Positions 1-9,226 are shown, counted from the stretch's first letter. The stretch is DNA of 56,933 nucleotides from Pedobacter borealis DSM 19626 (GCF_000708285.2 NZ_JAUG01000020.1:1-56933); one strand, 5' to 3'. A program made the numbers and translations. Notes: generated from the letters alone by a model not told the origin.

Positions 1-15
1 AATCGAACTCAGGTC
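1..15. mobile_element. End of a MITE (terminal inverted repeat), truncated by the window edge
   Basis: The first 14 bases, AATCGAACTCAGGT, are identical to the right terminal repeat of the complete 192-bp MITE at 18917-19108. The body of this copy would lie to the left of the window. It abuts directly a partial unit of the tandem repeat that follows, as if the element had inserted into that repeat. Only one end is visible, so element size and target duplication cannot be judged. Confidence 0.55.
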
Positions 16-430
16 TATAGCTATACGCATCCAGCTCTGTTTACTTTGTACCTTTCTCCATAGCCTTTGTGTTAAAAAAGATTCTATTTTGTTTAACCGC
101 AAAGAGCGCTAAGTTTTACCACCGAGGGCATGGAGTTTTACATGGAGGAACACAGAGTTTTAAGTATAGATATGCGCCCAGCTTTGTGTACTTTGTGACT
201 TTCTCCGTGGCCTTTGTGGTAAAAAAGATTCTATTTTGTTTAACCGTAAAGTGGCGCTAAGTTTTACCACCGAGGGCATGGAGTTTTACACGGAGGAACA
301 CAGAGTTTTAAGTATAGATATGCGCCCAGCTCTGTGTACTTTGTGACTTTCTCTGTGGCCTTTGTGGTAAAAAGAAACGGCTCTAGGTGCTTTGCGTTTC
401 TTCTTTGCGCCCTTCGCGGTAAAAACGAAT
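16..430. repeat. Tandem repeat of about 147 bp, imperfectly palindromic, about 2.4 copies
   Basis: Two nearly identical units (about 81-227 and 228-375) follow a partial, more diverged copy (about 16-80). Within each unit a left arm (TTTTACCACCGAGGGCATGG) is an imperfect inverted copy of a right arm ending CCTTTGTGGTAAAA, so a transcript could fold into a long hairpin. Positions 376-430 hold a further degenerate piece ending CCTTCGCGGTAAAAA. A 63-codon open frame crosses the repeat at 69-260, but it only reflects the repeat and has no protein-like composition. I see no gene in the first 434 bases. Confidence 0.8.
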
Positions 431-434
431 GGAC

Positions 435-1202
435 TTATCTTATCCTAAACCCGCCTTCAACAGCATCAACAAAACCAGTTGCTGCGCTTTTGCCATGGTA
501 GAACAAACATTCCCAGTTTTCTTCTGCTGCTCTTTTGCCAAACTCCTTGCGTAATTCCATTGCCTTACGGCCATCGAAATCATATTTGGCAATAAAATTT
601 TTAACCAGTTCTTCAGGTTCAGGCAGCACATCGCCGCCAAAAAATATCTTTTGTTTACCTTCGGTTAAAAGGAAAACCTGGTGGTTGGGACAGTGTGCAC
701 CTGTAAATTCGTAAGCAATGGTTTCATCCAATGCGCCATCGCCCTCTACAAATTTTAATTGTGCATTGCGTTGTACAAAATCGAAAATATCGGTGTGGTA
801 AGAAGATGAAGTGCTGCTAAATGCCGTTTCCCACTCGCCACGGTTAATTACATATTCAGCATCAGGAAAACTTAATTCAACTTTATCGTTACCTTGTTTA
901 TGAATCATACCCCCAGAGTGGTCGTAGTGTAAATGCGACATTAACACCTTAGTTACATCAGTAGGATCGAAACCTGCATTGCGGATGTTTTTATGCAAAA
1001 TCAGTTCGCCGTGGTCATCACTAAATCCTAAACCCGTATCAAAAAGTACGAGGTTGTTTTTCAGCTCAACCAAAAAAGGCTGAACGTTAATGAATAGCGA
1101 TGCGGGTCTATCTTTAAAATGATGTATGGCGGGGTCGAAAGGAACGAATTTCTTTGTCGCATCAACAGAATAGGTGCCTTCGAATAGGGTGTGAACTTGC
1201 AA
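435..1202 (-). CDS. MBL-fold metallo-hydrolase (lactonase-like)
   Basis: A 255-residue protein with the metallo-beta-lactamase signature HLHYDH at residues 90-95, which binds two metal ions. A conserved Asp in FFGGDVLP and a His in GAHCPNHQ complete the likely metal set. Length and an N-terminal segment containing FDTGLGF fit the group that includes AHL lactonases and other hydrolases. The substrate cannot be told from sequence, so quorum-quenching lactonase is only one option. There is no signal peptide, so it is probably cytoplasmic. It lies 20 bases downstream of the Fic gene on the same strand and may be cotranscribed. The ATG start gives a normal N-terminus. Confidence 0.85.
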   Translation of the reverse strand: MQVHTLFEGTYSVDATKKFVPFDPAIHHFKDRPASLFINVQPFLVELKNNLVLFDTGLGFSDDHGELILHKNIRNAGFDPTDVTKVLMSHLHYDHSGGMIHKQGNDKVELSFPDAEYVINRGEWETAFSSTSSSYHTDIFDFVQRNAQLKFVEGDGALDETIAYEFTGAHCPNHQVFLLTEGKQKIFFGGDVLPEPEELVKNFIAKYDFDGRKAMELRKEFGKRAAEENWECLFYHGKSAATGFVDAVEGGFRIR

Positions 1203-1222
1203 AATGTATTTTATTTAATTGT

Positions 1223-2566
1223 TTAAGGTTTCGTTGCTGATTTGATTTCATCTATGACATATGAAACTACTACTTTAACGATACTATCAATGTTGTGTTT
1301 TGATAAAAAAGCTTTATAAGGTAAAATGATTAACTCTTCATTCTTGAATTTATTTGAAATTCTATAATTATAGCCATCAAAATTAATCTGTAAAGTATAA
1401 TTTATGTCTTTTTGTCTTATTGTTTTCTTAAGAGCGGTACAATTAAAATTTATAGTCGCTGCTTGTATTTCGTAAGCCTTGAAAGAGCTTCCAAACAAAA
1501 AGTCTTCTGATGTGAAAAATAATTGATCATGATATCCATTTGGCTTGATGTGTGAGATTTGTATATTACATTCTACTTTTACAAATAGATCTTTTATTTT
1601 GTCAATTTTTGAATTAAGCTCGAGAAATAAGGGGACAATACTGTTTTCCATAACGTTTGCAACATCTGAATAAGTTTTTTCTTGCTCAAATTCATTCGGG
1701 ACTTGGTTAAGTTCCTGTTTCAATAATTCCAATTCCTTATCTAAATCATCATCCTCATCAATATCTTCTCCTTTGGCTGCTTTAATACTCAAATCCAAAC
1801 TCCATAAAAGTTGCTTGCCAATATATTCAACAAAAGCACTTAAATCTCCAGTATCTGCACGGTTTAATGCAGCCAGATAATCTTTTTTTGCTGCACTTTT
1901 AATAACCACTAAGGGTAGATTGTTTTTAGCGAAAACATAATTCATTAAAAGCCTCGCGGTTCTACCATTACCATCATCAAAAGGATGGATCCGTACAAAT
2001 CGATAATGTAAAATAGCAGCTAAAAGTACAGGGTTTTCTGTTCCGCTGTTTTCATTGAACCATGCCACCAACTCAGCCATTTCTTTTTGTACATCTCCTG
2101 GAGCAGCGTAATTAAAAATTTCTCCATTCGAAAGCCTTACCGAATTGGGTGTTTTCTTGTACTCACCAGGAATAATCTGTTTACGAGTATCTTGCCCGTC
2201 TGCTGTTATGGCATCTTTCCAAAAAGGTTTAACCAAGATTTTTGCGTTTAAATCTCTTATGAAATTTTCCAATAAAGGTCTTTCTGTTTCGGCTGCTTCT
2301 TCTTGGATCATACGTAAAGCAACATCATGTGCCTGCATTTCCTGATACTCACGATAATCGTGCGTTCCTTCTGTTTGATCAAAAATTAATAATAACTCCG
2401 TTTCCCCATAGGTTAGGGTATTGCCTTCTAAATGATTGGAATTAAAATTAAATTCTAAACGAAACTTCTTATCAAGCTTAGTTTGATTTTCAGCGCTTAA
2501 AGGCTTTAAAGAATTAAGCAGTTCTGATTTTTCTTTAATTTCGGATAGTAAGTTTTTAGAAAGCAT
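1223..2566 (-). CDS. Fic family protein (AMP transferase) with N-terminal inhibitory motif
   Basis: The catalytic Fic motif HPFDDGNGRTAR is complete (around residues 194-205, counting from the ATG used here). His is the general base, Asp coordinates Mg and the Gly-Asn-Gly loop holds ATP. Near residue 43 the segment SNHLEG matches the (S/T)xxxE(G/N) inhibitory helix of class II Fic proteins, where Glu blocks productive ATP binding. The enzyme probably AMPylates itself or a partner protein. After the Fic core (to about residue 265) comes an acidic linker, a predicted helical stretch and about 120 residues I do not recognise. A TTG two codons upstream (2572) is an alternative start; the ATG is preferred. 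The 3' half is richer in A and T than neighbouring genes, suggesting acquisition. Confidence 0.88.
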   Translation of the reverse strand: MLSKNLLSEIKEKSELLNSLKPLSAENQTKLDKKFRLEFNFNSNHLEGNTLTYGETELLLIFDQTEGTHDYREYQEMQAHDVALRMIQEEAAETERPLLENFIRDLNAKILVKPFWKDAITADGQDTRKQIIPGEYKKTPNSVRLSNGEIFNYAAPGDVQKEMAELVAWFNENSGTENPVLLAAILHYRFVRIHPFDDGNGRTARLLMNYVFAKNNLPLVVIKSAAKKDYLAALNRADTGDLSAFVEYIGKQLLWSLDLSIKAAKGEDIDEDDDLDKELELLKQELNQVPNEFEQEKTYSDVANVMENSIVPLFLELNSKIDKIKDLFVKVECNIQISHIKPNGYHDQLFFTSEDFLFGSSFKAYEIQAATINFNCTALKKTIRQKDINYTLQINFDGYNYRISNKFKNEELIILPYKAFLSKHNIDSIVKVVVSYVIDEIKSATKP

Positions 2567-2708
2567 TGGCAAAGATTTAACTATTAATGAAAGATGTTAA
2601 ATTAAGAATAATCTATAAACAAAGGTAACAATCTAAACTTGAGTATTTGTTTTGGTAAAAGCTTGGATACTTCCTTTTTTTGTAAAATATGATGCTTAAA
2701 TTTAAGGC

Positions 2709-4034
2709 ATGAATCTCCGAATCTTAATTTTTCTGCTGGCTTGTAGTTTTTCGATACAGTTAAAAGCACAGCAAAAACCAAACGTAATTATTGTATTGGC
2801 TGATGATATGGGTTATGCTGACATTTCGTGTTATGGAAGTCCGCTGATTAAAACACCATTTTTGGATGGAATGGCTGCTAAAGGAATAAAAGCTACAAAC
2901 TTCGTAACCACCTCACCAACCTGTACACCGTCAAGGGCATCTTTGCTCACCGGAAGATACTGTAGCAGGATGGATCTGTCATGGCCAATAGGTCCGGGCG
3001 ATAAACATGGCATACCTGAAGATGAGATTACCATTGCACAGATGCTTAAACAATCAGGCTATGCTACTGCCTTGGTCGGTAAATGGCATTTGGGCGATCA
3101 TGGTGTTTCGCTGCCAAATAAAAAGGGTTTTGATGAGTTTTATGGCCTTTTATACAGCCACGATTATAGAGCGCCTTATGTTAAAACTGATACAACAATC
3201 AAGATATTTAGAAATACCAAACCAGAAATCTATAAACCGCACGATAGTATTTTAACAAGTTCTTACACCCGCGAATCGATCAAATTCATTAAACAAAGTG
3301 CTACAGCTAAGAAACCATTTTTTCTTTATCTGGCGCAAAATATGCCACATTTGCCTGTTGCTTTTGCGGCACAAAAAAGTAGAAAAACACCTTCTGCCGG
3401 TGGTGAACTTGGTGATGTGATCGAAGATATGGACGCCGGTTTAGCTGCTATCTGGAAACAGGTGGTCGCTTCAGGACAGGCAGATAATACCATTTTTATC
3501 TTCACAAGCGATAACGGTCCGTGGATAAATGCACCACAGCGAATGTACGATGATGGTTTTACCAAATTTTACCATGTTGGCTCCGCAGGAATTTTTAGGG
3601 GTTCGAAAGGGATCTCTTACGAAGGTGGCCATCGCGTTCCATTTATTGTGTATTGGAAAGGGCATACCCTTAACAATTCCCAGTTAACCCAGCCCATTTC
3701 AAATCTGGATGTTTTTCCTACACTGGCCGAATGGACTAAGAGTAAATTACCTCAAAAAGTGTATGACGGGGAATCTATTTCAGCCTTGCTAACCAGTAAA
3801 AACAACACTAAACCTCACCGCCCGATTTATTACCACAATTATGTTTTAGAAGGCGTAAAAGATGGCGATTGGAAGTTGAGGATTACCAAAAAAGACAATA
3901 AAGAACTTACCGAACTTTACAATTTATCGTGGGATCCGGCAGAACGTGTGAATTTAATTGATGATGCAAAATATGCTGAGCAGAAAGCGCGCTTAATGAA
4001 ACTTTATCAGGCCTATCCAGGAAATTCGAAGTAA
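2709..4034 (+). CDS. Exported arylsulfatase-type sulfatase (S1 family)
   Basis: A 441-residue protein starting with a Sec signal peptide that probably ends after KAQ at residue 21. The formylglycine motif CTPSR (residues 72-76) is present, so Cys72 should be oxidised to formylglycine by an anaerobic or FGE-type maturase not seen here. Metal ligands are Asp32-Asp33 near the N-terminus and Asp268-Asn269 in TSDNGPW; Lys125 and His127 in GKWHLGD complete the active site. It would release sulfate from glycans or small esters in the periplasm. No SusC/D or glycoside hydrolase neighbours are present, so this is a stand-alone sulfatase and the substrate is unknown. Confidence 0.92.
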   Translation: MNLRILIFLLACSFSIQLKAQQKPNVIIVLADDMGYADISCYGSPLIKTPFLDGMAAKGIKATNFVTTSPTCTPSRASLLTGRYCSRMDLSWPIGPGDKHGIPEDEITIAQMLKQSGYATALVGKWHLGDHGVSLPNKKGFDEFYGLLYSHDYRAPYVKTDTTIKIFRNTKPEIYKPHDSILTSSYTRESIKFIKQSATAKKPFFLYLAQNMPHLPVAFAAQKSRKTPSAGGELGDVIEDMDAGLAAIWKQVVASGQADNTIFIFTSDNGPWINAPQRMYDDGFTKFYHVGSAGIFRGSKGISYEGGHRVPFIVYWKGHTLNNSQLTQPISNLDVFPTLAEWTKSKLPQKVYDGESISALLTSKNNTKPHRPIYYHNYVLEGVKDGDWKLRITKKDNKELTELYNLSWDPAERVNLIDDAKYAEQKARLMKLYQAYPGNSK

Positions 4035-4075
4035 AATTTGATTTTAGTTATTAGTGGCTTTATTAATTTTTCCGG

Positions 4076-4165
4076 CAGATTAGAGGGGATTAAAAATGCA
4101 GATTAAATCAGATTTATCTAAGTTCCAATAATCTGTCCGCCTTTTCTGCGAAATCTGCGGGAAAC
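4076..4165. repeat. Dispersed intergenic repeat of the 'aatctg' type
   Basis: The gap between the sulfatase and recJ holds degenerate copies of AGATT/AATCTG-like words in both directions (for example GCAGATTAAATCAGATTTATC and CGAAATCTGCGGG). Related phrases such as AATCTGTGTAATC recur at about 10995-11035, 11270, 25030-25065 and 54328-54358. They are not coding and look like a decayed repeat family filling gaps between genes. Confidence 0.45.
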
Positions 4166-4230
4166 AACCCGAGGTAGGATTGCTAGCATATCCAATTAAA
4201 ATGTATATTTACTGTTCGGAGACAGAATAA

Positions 4231-5931
4231 ATGGAAAAAAGATGGGTACTGGCATCAGATTGCAATGATGCTGCGATAACAAAAATAGCAGAACAACTTA
4301 ATATAGATCGCTCACTTGCACAAATACTCGTACAACGGAATATTTGTGATTTCGATCAGGCCAAAGATTTCTTCAGGCCAGATCTTGACCATCTTCATGA
4401 TCCTTTTTTAATGAAAGATATGGATGTTGCTATTGCCCGCATTGAAACGGCATTGGCCACCCACGAAAAAATACTGATTTATGGCGATTATGATGTAGAT
4501 GGTACAACCTCGGTTGCACTGGCTTTCAGTTTCTTTTCGCAGCTCACTAAAAACATCGAATATTATATTCCCGATCGCTATTTAGAAGGTTACGGCATTT
4601 CTACCACAGGGATTGATTATGCCAATGAAAATGGGTTCTCTTTAATTATTGCCTTAGATTGTGGAATAAAATCTATCGATAAAATTGATTACGCCAACAA
4701 TTTAGGTGTCGATTTCATTATCTGTGATCACCATTTACCTGGAGATGAATTGCCTCAGGCTATTGCCGTTTTAGATCCTAAACGTGCTGATTGCGCATAC
4801 CCTTTTAAAGAACTGGCCGGTTGCGGTATAGGCTTTAAACTTGCACAGGCATATGCGCAAAAACATCAGCTCCCTAAAGAAACTTATCTGCAATATTTAG
4901 ATTTGGTAATGGTAAGCATAGCTGCCGATATTGTTCCTGTGGTTGGCGAAAATAGAATTTTAGCTTATTACGGCTTAAAAAAATTGAATTCCAATCCATG
5001 TGAAGGTTTACGTGCCCTAATGGAAGTTTCGGGCAAAACCGAAAACTATAGCATTACCGATGTGGTTTTTACCTTAGGTCCGCGGATTAATGCCGCTGGG
5101 AGGATAGACCATGCTAAACATGCAGTTGCCATGTTGCTTTGCCAGGTAGATGGAAACGCATTAGAGCAGAGTGAACTAATTAACCTTAAAAATACTGAGC
5201 GTAAAACTTACGATCAGGACATTACCCGCGAGGCTTTGGCTTTAATTGGCGAAAGCGATATCCTGATCAACAAAAAAACGACCGTTGTATTTAACGAAAA
5301 CTGGCATAAAGGGGTGATCGGAATCGTAGCGTCACGCTTAACTGAAAAATATTATCGCCCAACAATCGTATTAACAAAATCCAACGGACATGTAGCAGGT
5401 TCCTGCCGATCGGTAATTGGTTTCGATCTGTACGAAGCTTTAAGCGGTTGTGCTGATTTATTGGATCAATATGGCGGGCATAAATTTGCCGCAGGCTTAA
5501 CCATGCAACAGCATAATGTAGATGCCTTTGCTGATAAGTTTGAAGAAATTGTATCGGCCAGTATTACAGAGGAGTTGCTTACGCCGATGATCAGGATTGA
5601 CGCTGAAATCGAGCTGGCGCAGATAGATGGTAAATTCTATCGTGTTTTATCGCAGATGGGCCCCTTCGGACCGGAAAATATGGCGCCTATTTTTGTTACT
5701 CACAACGTATATCTCGCACAGCACGCCATGGCTGTTGGTCAAAATCATTTAAAAATTAACATAAAACAACAAAATTCGCCTATTTTTGAAGGCATTGCAT
5801 TCGGATTGGCCGAATTTCAAAATCTTTTACAACCAAAGGTGCCGTTTTCGGTTTGTTATACGTTAGAGGAAAACGTGTGGCGTGATAAGAAACGTTTGCA
5901 ATTAAATATTAAAGGAATAAAAGTTAATTAA
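4231..5931 (+). CDS. recJ: Single-stranded-DNA-specific exonuclease RecJ
   Basis: A 566-residue member of the DHH phosphoesterase superfamily, the 5'-3' single-strand exonuclease of recombination and mismatch repair. Motif I reads GDYDVDGT (residues 85-92), Asp143 lies in ALDCG, and the family motif DHH is at 166-168. The DHHA1 domain follows, with GRIDHA near residue 291 and the diagnostic GGHKFAAG near 415. The C-terminal part (from about 460) is the OB-type nucleic-acid binding domain. Length is normal for RecJ. It is followed by a REP pair and then lptB on the same strand. TATATTTAC about 30 bases upstream of the ATG resembles a Bacteroidota -7 element. Confidence 0.97.
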   Translation: MEKRWVLASDCNDAAITKIAEQLNIDRSLAQILVQRNICDFDQAKDFFRPDLDHLHDPFLMKDMDVAIARIETALATHEKILIYGDYDVDGTTSVALAFSFFSQLTKNIEYYIPDRYLEGYGISTTGIDYANENGFSLIIALDCGIKSIDKIDYANNLGVDFIICDHHLPGDELPQAIAVLDPKRADCAYPFKELAGCGIGFKLAQAYAQKHQLPKETYLQYLDLVMVSIAADIVPVVGENRILAYYGLKKLNSNPCEGLRALMEVSGKTENYSITDVVFTLGPRINAAGRIDHAKHAVAMLLCQVDGNALEQSELINLKNTERKTYDQDITREALALIGESDILINKKTTVVFNENWHKGVIGIVASRLTEKYYRPTIVLTKSNGHVAGSCRSVIGFDLYEALSGCADLLDQYGGHKFAAGLTMQQHNVDAFADKFEEIVSASITEELLTPMIRIDAEIELAQIDGKFYRVLSQMGPFGPENMAPIFVTHNVYLAQHAMAVGQNHLKINIKQQNSPIFEGIAFGLAEFQNLLQPKVPFSVCYTLEENVWRDKKRLQLNIKGIKVN

Positions 5932-5945
5932 CTATAAAATAAATT

Positions 5946-6008
5946 CGTCATGCTGAACTTGTTTCAGCATCTAATTAGAAAGATCCTGAACTAAATTCAG
6001 GATGACGG
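5946..6008. repeat. REP pair (family GTCATGCTGAA)
   Basis: Two hairpins in tandem: the first has arms GCTGAAC and GTTTCAGC, the second arms TCCTGAA and TTCAGGA. The outer ends CGTCA and TGACG are also inverted copies of each other. The same compound unit occurs at 18979-19044, 31500-31566 and, more diverged, at 11152-11262 and 27588-27677. It lies between recJ and lptB and may stabilise the upstream mRNA or act as a weak terminator. Confidence 0.8.
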
Positions 6009-6020
6009 AGCAATCAATAT

Positions 6021-6761
6021 ATGATATTAAGAGCCGAAAATCTGGTTAAAAAATATAAACAGCGTACTGTTGTAAACAACGTTTCTTTTAATGTAAGTCA
6101 AGGGGAAATTGTTGGTCTTTTAGGCCCGAACGGTGCCGGAAAAACAACGTCCTTTTACATGATTGTTGGTTTAATTAAACCAAACGAAGGCCGTATCTTC
6201 TTGGAAGAAGAAGATATTACCGAAGATCCGATGTACCGCAGGGCGCAAAAAGGGATCGGTTATTTAGCTCAGGAAGCATCTGTTTTTAGAAAACTTACCG
6301 TAGAAGATAATATCCTGGCCATTTTGGAAATGAGCAAATTGACCAAGGAAGAACAGCGTGATAAACTCGAAGAATTAATAAACGAGTTTAGTTTACATAA
6401 AGTGCGTAAAAACCGTGGCGATTTATTGTCAGGAGGTGAACGCCGCCGTACCGAAATTGCACGTGCCTTAGCCGCTAACCCTAATTTTATCTTATTGGAT
6501 GAACCTTTTGCAGGGGTAGACCCAATTGCGGTAGAAGAAATCCAAAGTATTGTTGCTAAACTGAAACATAAAAACATAGGCATTTTAATTACCGATCACA
6601 ACGTGCAGGAAACACTGTCGATTACCGATAGGGCGTATCTGCTTTTTGAAGGTGAAATTTTAGAACAGGGTGTTCCAGAGGTGTTGGCTGAGAACGAGAT
6701 GGTAAGAAAAGTTTATCTTGGATCAAACTTTGTGCTGAAACGTAAGAAATTTGATGTTTAA
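6021..6761 (+). CDS. lptB: LPS export ABC transporter ATP-binding protein LptB
   Basis: A 246-residue ABC ATPase that powers extraction of lipopolysaccharide from the inner membrane as part of LptB2FG. Visible motifs are Walker A GPNGAGKT (35-42), Q-loop Gln84, signature LSGGE (136-140), Walker B FILLDEP (156-162) and the switch His193. The signature context SGGERRR and the sequence [17 protein letters not shown] are typical of LptB rather than other small ABC ATPases. The membrane partners LptF and LptG are not in the window. It is followed by a GH3-family gene, a pairing often seen in this phylum. Confidence 0.95.
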   Translation: MILRAENLVKKYKQRTVVNNVSFNVSQGEIVGLLGPNGAGKTTSFYMIVGLIKPNEGRIFLEEEDITEDPMYRRAQKGIGYLAQEASVFRKLTVEDNILAILEMSKLTKEEQRDKLEELINEFSLHKVRKNRGDLLSGGERRRTEIARALAANPNFILLDEPFAGVDPIAVEEIQSIVAKLKHKNIGILITDHNVQETLSITDRAYLLFEGEILEQGVPEVLAENEMVRKVYLGSNFVLKRKKFDV

Positions 6762-6919
6762 TATTAACCGATTCTTATCCCCGATTTCGGGAATAAAGAT
6801 GATAAACACAGCTAAAACTATTTCAGGTAAAGAGATCGGCTTATTGTTGCAACAAAAACAACAGTATCTGTGTTTATCTGTCAACGTCTGTGGTAAAAAT
6901 CAGCAGTTTATTTTTTAAT

Positions 6920-8437
6920 ATGGCATTTGTAAATTCAATTTTTACCTGGTTAATGAAAAAGCGGATCCACCAGATCGAGCTTTTTATGAAATATCCGTAC
7001 GATGTTCAGGAAGAGTGGTTCCATAACTTGATTGATAGTGCCGAAAATACCGAATGGGGCAAACTTTACGATTATAAATCAATCTTAACCCCACAACAAT
7101 ATCAGGAACGTGTTCCGATCCAAAACTACGATACCTTAAAACCTTATATTGAGCGCATGCTTAATGGAGAACAAAATATTCTCTGGCCATCAGATATCAA
7201 GTGGTTTGCAAAATCATCGGGTACCACAAGTGATAGGAGTAAGTTTATTCCTGTTTCTCCAGAATCATTGGAAGAATGCCACTTTAAGGGCGGAAAGGAT
7301 ATGCTCTCTATCTATTGCAATAACCGTCCGGATAACCAGATGTTTACCGGGAAAGGTTTGGTTTTAGGTGGAAGCCATCAGGTTAATCAGTTAAACGAAG
7401 ATTGTTTTTATGGCGATTTATCTGCCGTGCTGATCAAAAACCTGCCAATCTGGGCCGAATATTACCGTACGCCAGATATGTCTATCGCATTGATGGATAA
7501 TTACGAAATTAAGATGGATAGAATGGCAGAAGCCACCATCAATGAAAATGTAACCAGCATTTCGGGCGTACCCACCTGGACCATCGTACTGGCCAAAAAG
7601 GTGCTCGAACTTACCGGGAAGCAGAATTTACTGGAAGTTTGGCCAAATCTCGAATTGTATATCCATGGTGCGGTAAACTTTGCCCCGTATCGCGAACAGT
7701 TTAAACAGCTTATCCCATCCAATGAAATGTATTATCTGGAAACTTATAATGCATCCGAAGGATTTTTCGGGATTCAGGACCAGGACAATTCAGAAGAGAT
7801 GTTGCTGATGCTGGATTATGGTATTTTCTATGAATTTGTGCCGATGGAGAATATCTGTGAAGAAAATCCTAAAGCATTGATGCTGGGTGAAGTAGAACTG
7901 CATAAAAATTACGCCATCGTAATTTCTACAAATGGTGGTTTATGGCGTTATATGATCGGCGATACCATTCAATTTACTTCTCTTTCTCCTTATCGTATTA
8001 AAATTACCGGACGTACCAAACATTTCATTAATGCCTTTGGCGAAGAGGTGATCATCGACAATGCAGAACAGGCCTTAACCAAAGCTTGCCAGGAAACCGG
8101 TGCCGAAATTAAAGATTATACCGCCGGACCAATTTATTTTAAAGATGAAAAAGCAGGCGGGCACGAGTGGATCATAGAATTCGACAAACAGCCTAACGAT
8201 TTTGAAAAGTTTGTAGATATTATGGACAACACACTACGTGCGGTGAATTCTGACTATGATGCCAAACGTTTTAAGGATATGGCTTTAGCCCGCCCGAAAG
8301 TGCATAATGCCCCCGAAAATACTTTCTATAATTGGTTAAAGGCAAAAGATAAACTCGGTGGACAGCATAAAGTGCCGCGTTTAGCCAATGAGCGAAAATA
8401 TGTTGATGATATTTTGGAGATGATGAAATCGTCTTAG
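6920..8437 (+). CDS. GH3 auxin-responsive promoter family protein (acyl-adenylating enzyme)
   Basis: A 505-residue relative of plant GH3 acyl-acid amido synthetases, members of the ANL adenylating superfamily. The ATP-binding motif SSGTTSDRSKF is at residues 99-109; a second adenylate motif region includes YNASEGFFGIQ, and the hinge region includes KITGRTKHFINAFGEE. Such enzymes activate a carboxylate with ATP and can transfer it to an amine. The bacterial substrate is unknown. A GTG ten codons upstream (6890) is in frame, but it falls in a dispersed repeat phrase (CTGTGGTAAAAAT), so the ATG at 6920 is preferred. Position after lptB hints at an envelope or lipid role, but this is inference. 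Confidence 0.88.
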   Translation: MAFVNSIFTWLMKKRIHQIELFMKYPYDVQEEWFHNLIDSAENTEWGKLYDYKSILTPQQYQERVPIQNYDTLKPYIERMLNGEQNILWPSDIKWFAKSSGTTSDRSKFIPVSPESLEECHFKGGKDMLSIYCNNRPDNQMFTGKGLVLGGSHQVNQLNEDCFYGDLSAVLIKNLPIWAEYYRTPDMSIALMDNYEIKMDRMAEATINENVTSISGVPTWTIVLAKKVLELTGKQNLLEVWPNLELYIHGAVNFAPYREQFKQLIPSNEMYYLETYNASEGFFGIQDQDNSEEMLLMLDYGIFYEFVPMENICEENPKALMLGEVELHKNYAIVISTNGGLWRYMIGDTIQFTSLSPYRIKITGRTKHFINAFGEEVIIDNAEQALTKACQETGAEIKDYTAGPIYFKDEKAGGHEWIIEFDKQPNDFEKFVDIMDNTLRAVNSDYDAKRFKDMALARPKVHNAPENTFYNWLKAKDKLGGQHKVPRLANERKYVDDILEMMKSS

Positions 8438-8469
8438 CATATTATTGATTATATTTGTTTTAGTTCACA

Positions 8470-8694
8470 ATGAAAAATATGGAAGCGACAGGGAAATTGA
8501 CAAATGTTCAGCTAGAGCTATTAAAATTATTTCAATATAATTTACCCGATAATCAATTGAATGATATTAAAGAAATGTTGACCAAATATTTCGCAAAATC
8601 GGCATCTGATGAAATGGATAAACTCTGGGATGAGAAAAATTGGGATGAAAATACAATTGAATCTTGGAAGAATGAACATCTAAGAAAAAAATAA
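8470..8694 (+). CDS. Probable antitoxin of a PIN-type toxin-antitoxin pair
   Basis: A 74-residue, charged, mostly helical protein without a recognised catalytic motif. It sits 5 bases upstream of a gene encoding a PIN-domain toxin, and small proteins of this style (ending DEMDKLWDEKNWDENTIESW) accompany PIN genes in many Bacteroidota genomes. The function follows mainly from this context. It appears intact although the toxin is frameshifted. Composition is more A/T-rich than the neighbouring housekeeping genes, which fits a mobile module. Confidence 0.6.
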   Translation: MKNMEATGKLTNVQLELLKLFQYNLPDNQLNDIKEMLTKYFAKSASDEMDKLWDEKNWDENTIESWKNEHLRKK

Positions 8695-8699
8695 CATTA

Positions 8700-9100
8700 A
8701 TGAAAGTTGTACTAGATATTAATGTACTTCTTGTTTCAATTCCTAAAAAATCAAAATATAGGCCGATTTTTGATGCTCTAATTAATGGATATTTTCACAC
8801 GGTATTAGTAACGACATTCTTTCAGAATACGTCGAAATTTTAGAACAAAAAACAAATTTTCTTGTAGCAAGTAATATCGCTGAGTTGTTGCTAAATCTTA
8901 AAAATGTAGAAAAAGTTGACATATATTTTGAGTGGAAACTGATTTTATCTGATTTAGATGATAATAAGTATGTAGATGCCTATATCTGTAGTAATGCTGA
9001 TTACATTATAACAAATGACCATCATTTTAAGATATTAAAACAAATAGAATTTCCTAAAGTTAATATGCTAACTATTGATGAGTTCTTATCGGTCATTTAA
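8700..9100 (+). pseudogene. PIN-domain toxin (COG1569-like), frameshifted
   Basis: Reading from ATG at 8700 gives MKVVLDINVLLVSI, the start of a PIN ribonuclease with the first acidic residue in LDIN. This frame ends at TAG near 8842. In another frame the missing part continues as NDILSEYVEIL, then runs to VDAYICSNADYIITNDHHF and stops at 9098-9100, supplying the later acidic residues and the TNDHHF motif of the family. The break lies at about 8810-8815 in GTATTAGTAACGAC. An ancestral GTAAGTAA that lost one 4-bp unit would restore one continuous frame of about 134 codons. Either the toxin is inactive or this is a sequencing error. Confidence 0.72.
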
Positions 9101-9163
9101 GAATAACTATGCTTAATGTGGAAATATCCTGTCCTGATTTTGGAACTATGGATAAAATAAAAA

Positions 9164-9226
9164 CATCAAATTATTGATCGCTTTACCAAATATGCCGAAG
9201 ACAATTATGATGCTTTTGGCCGTTAA
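9164..9226 (+). pseudogene. Possible C-terminal remnant of an unidentified gene
   Basis: Twenty sense codons before a TAA read HQIIDRFTKYAEDNYDAFGR, which has a protein-like composition (amphipathic, codon use like neighbours) but no start codon: an in-frame TAA lies just upstream. It looks like the tail of a lost gene between the PIN module and the YkvA gene. I cannot assign a family, and chance is possible. Confidence 0.25.

Noticed and set aside
69..260. 63-codon open frame at the left edge
   Set aside because: It consists entirely of the palindromic tandem repeat and has no protein-like features.
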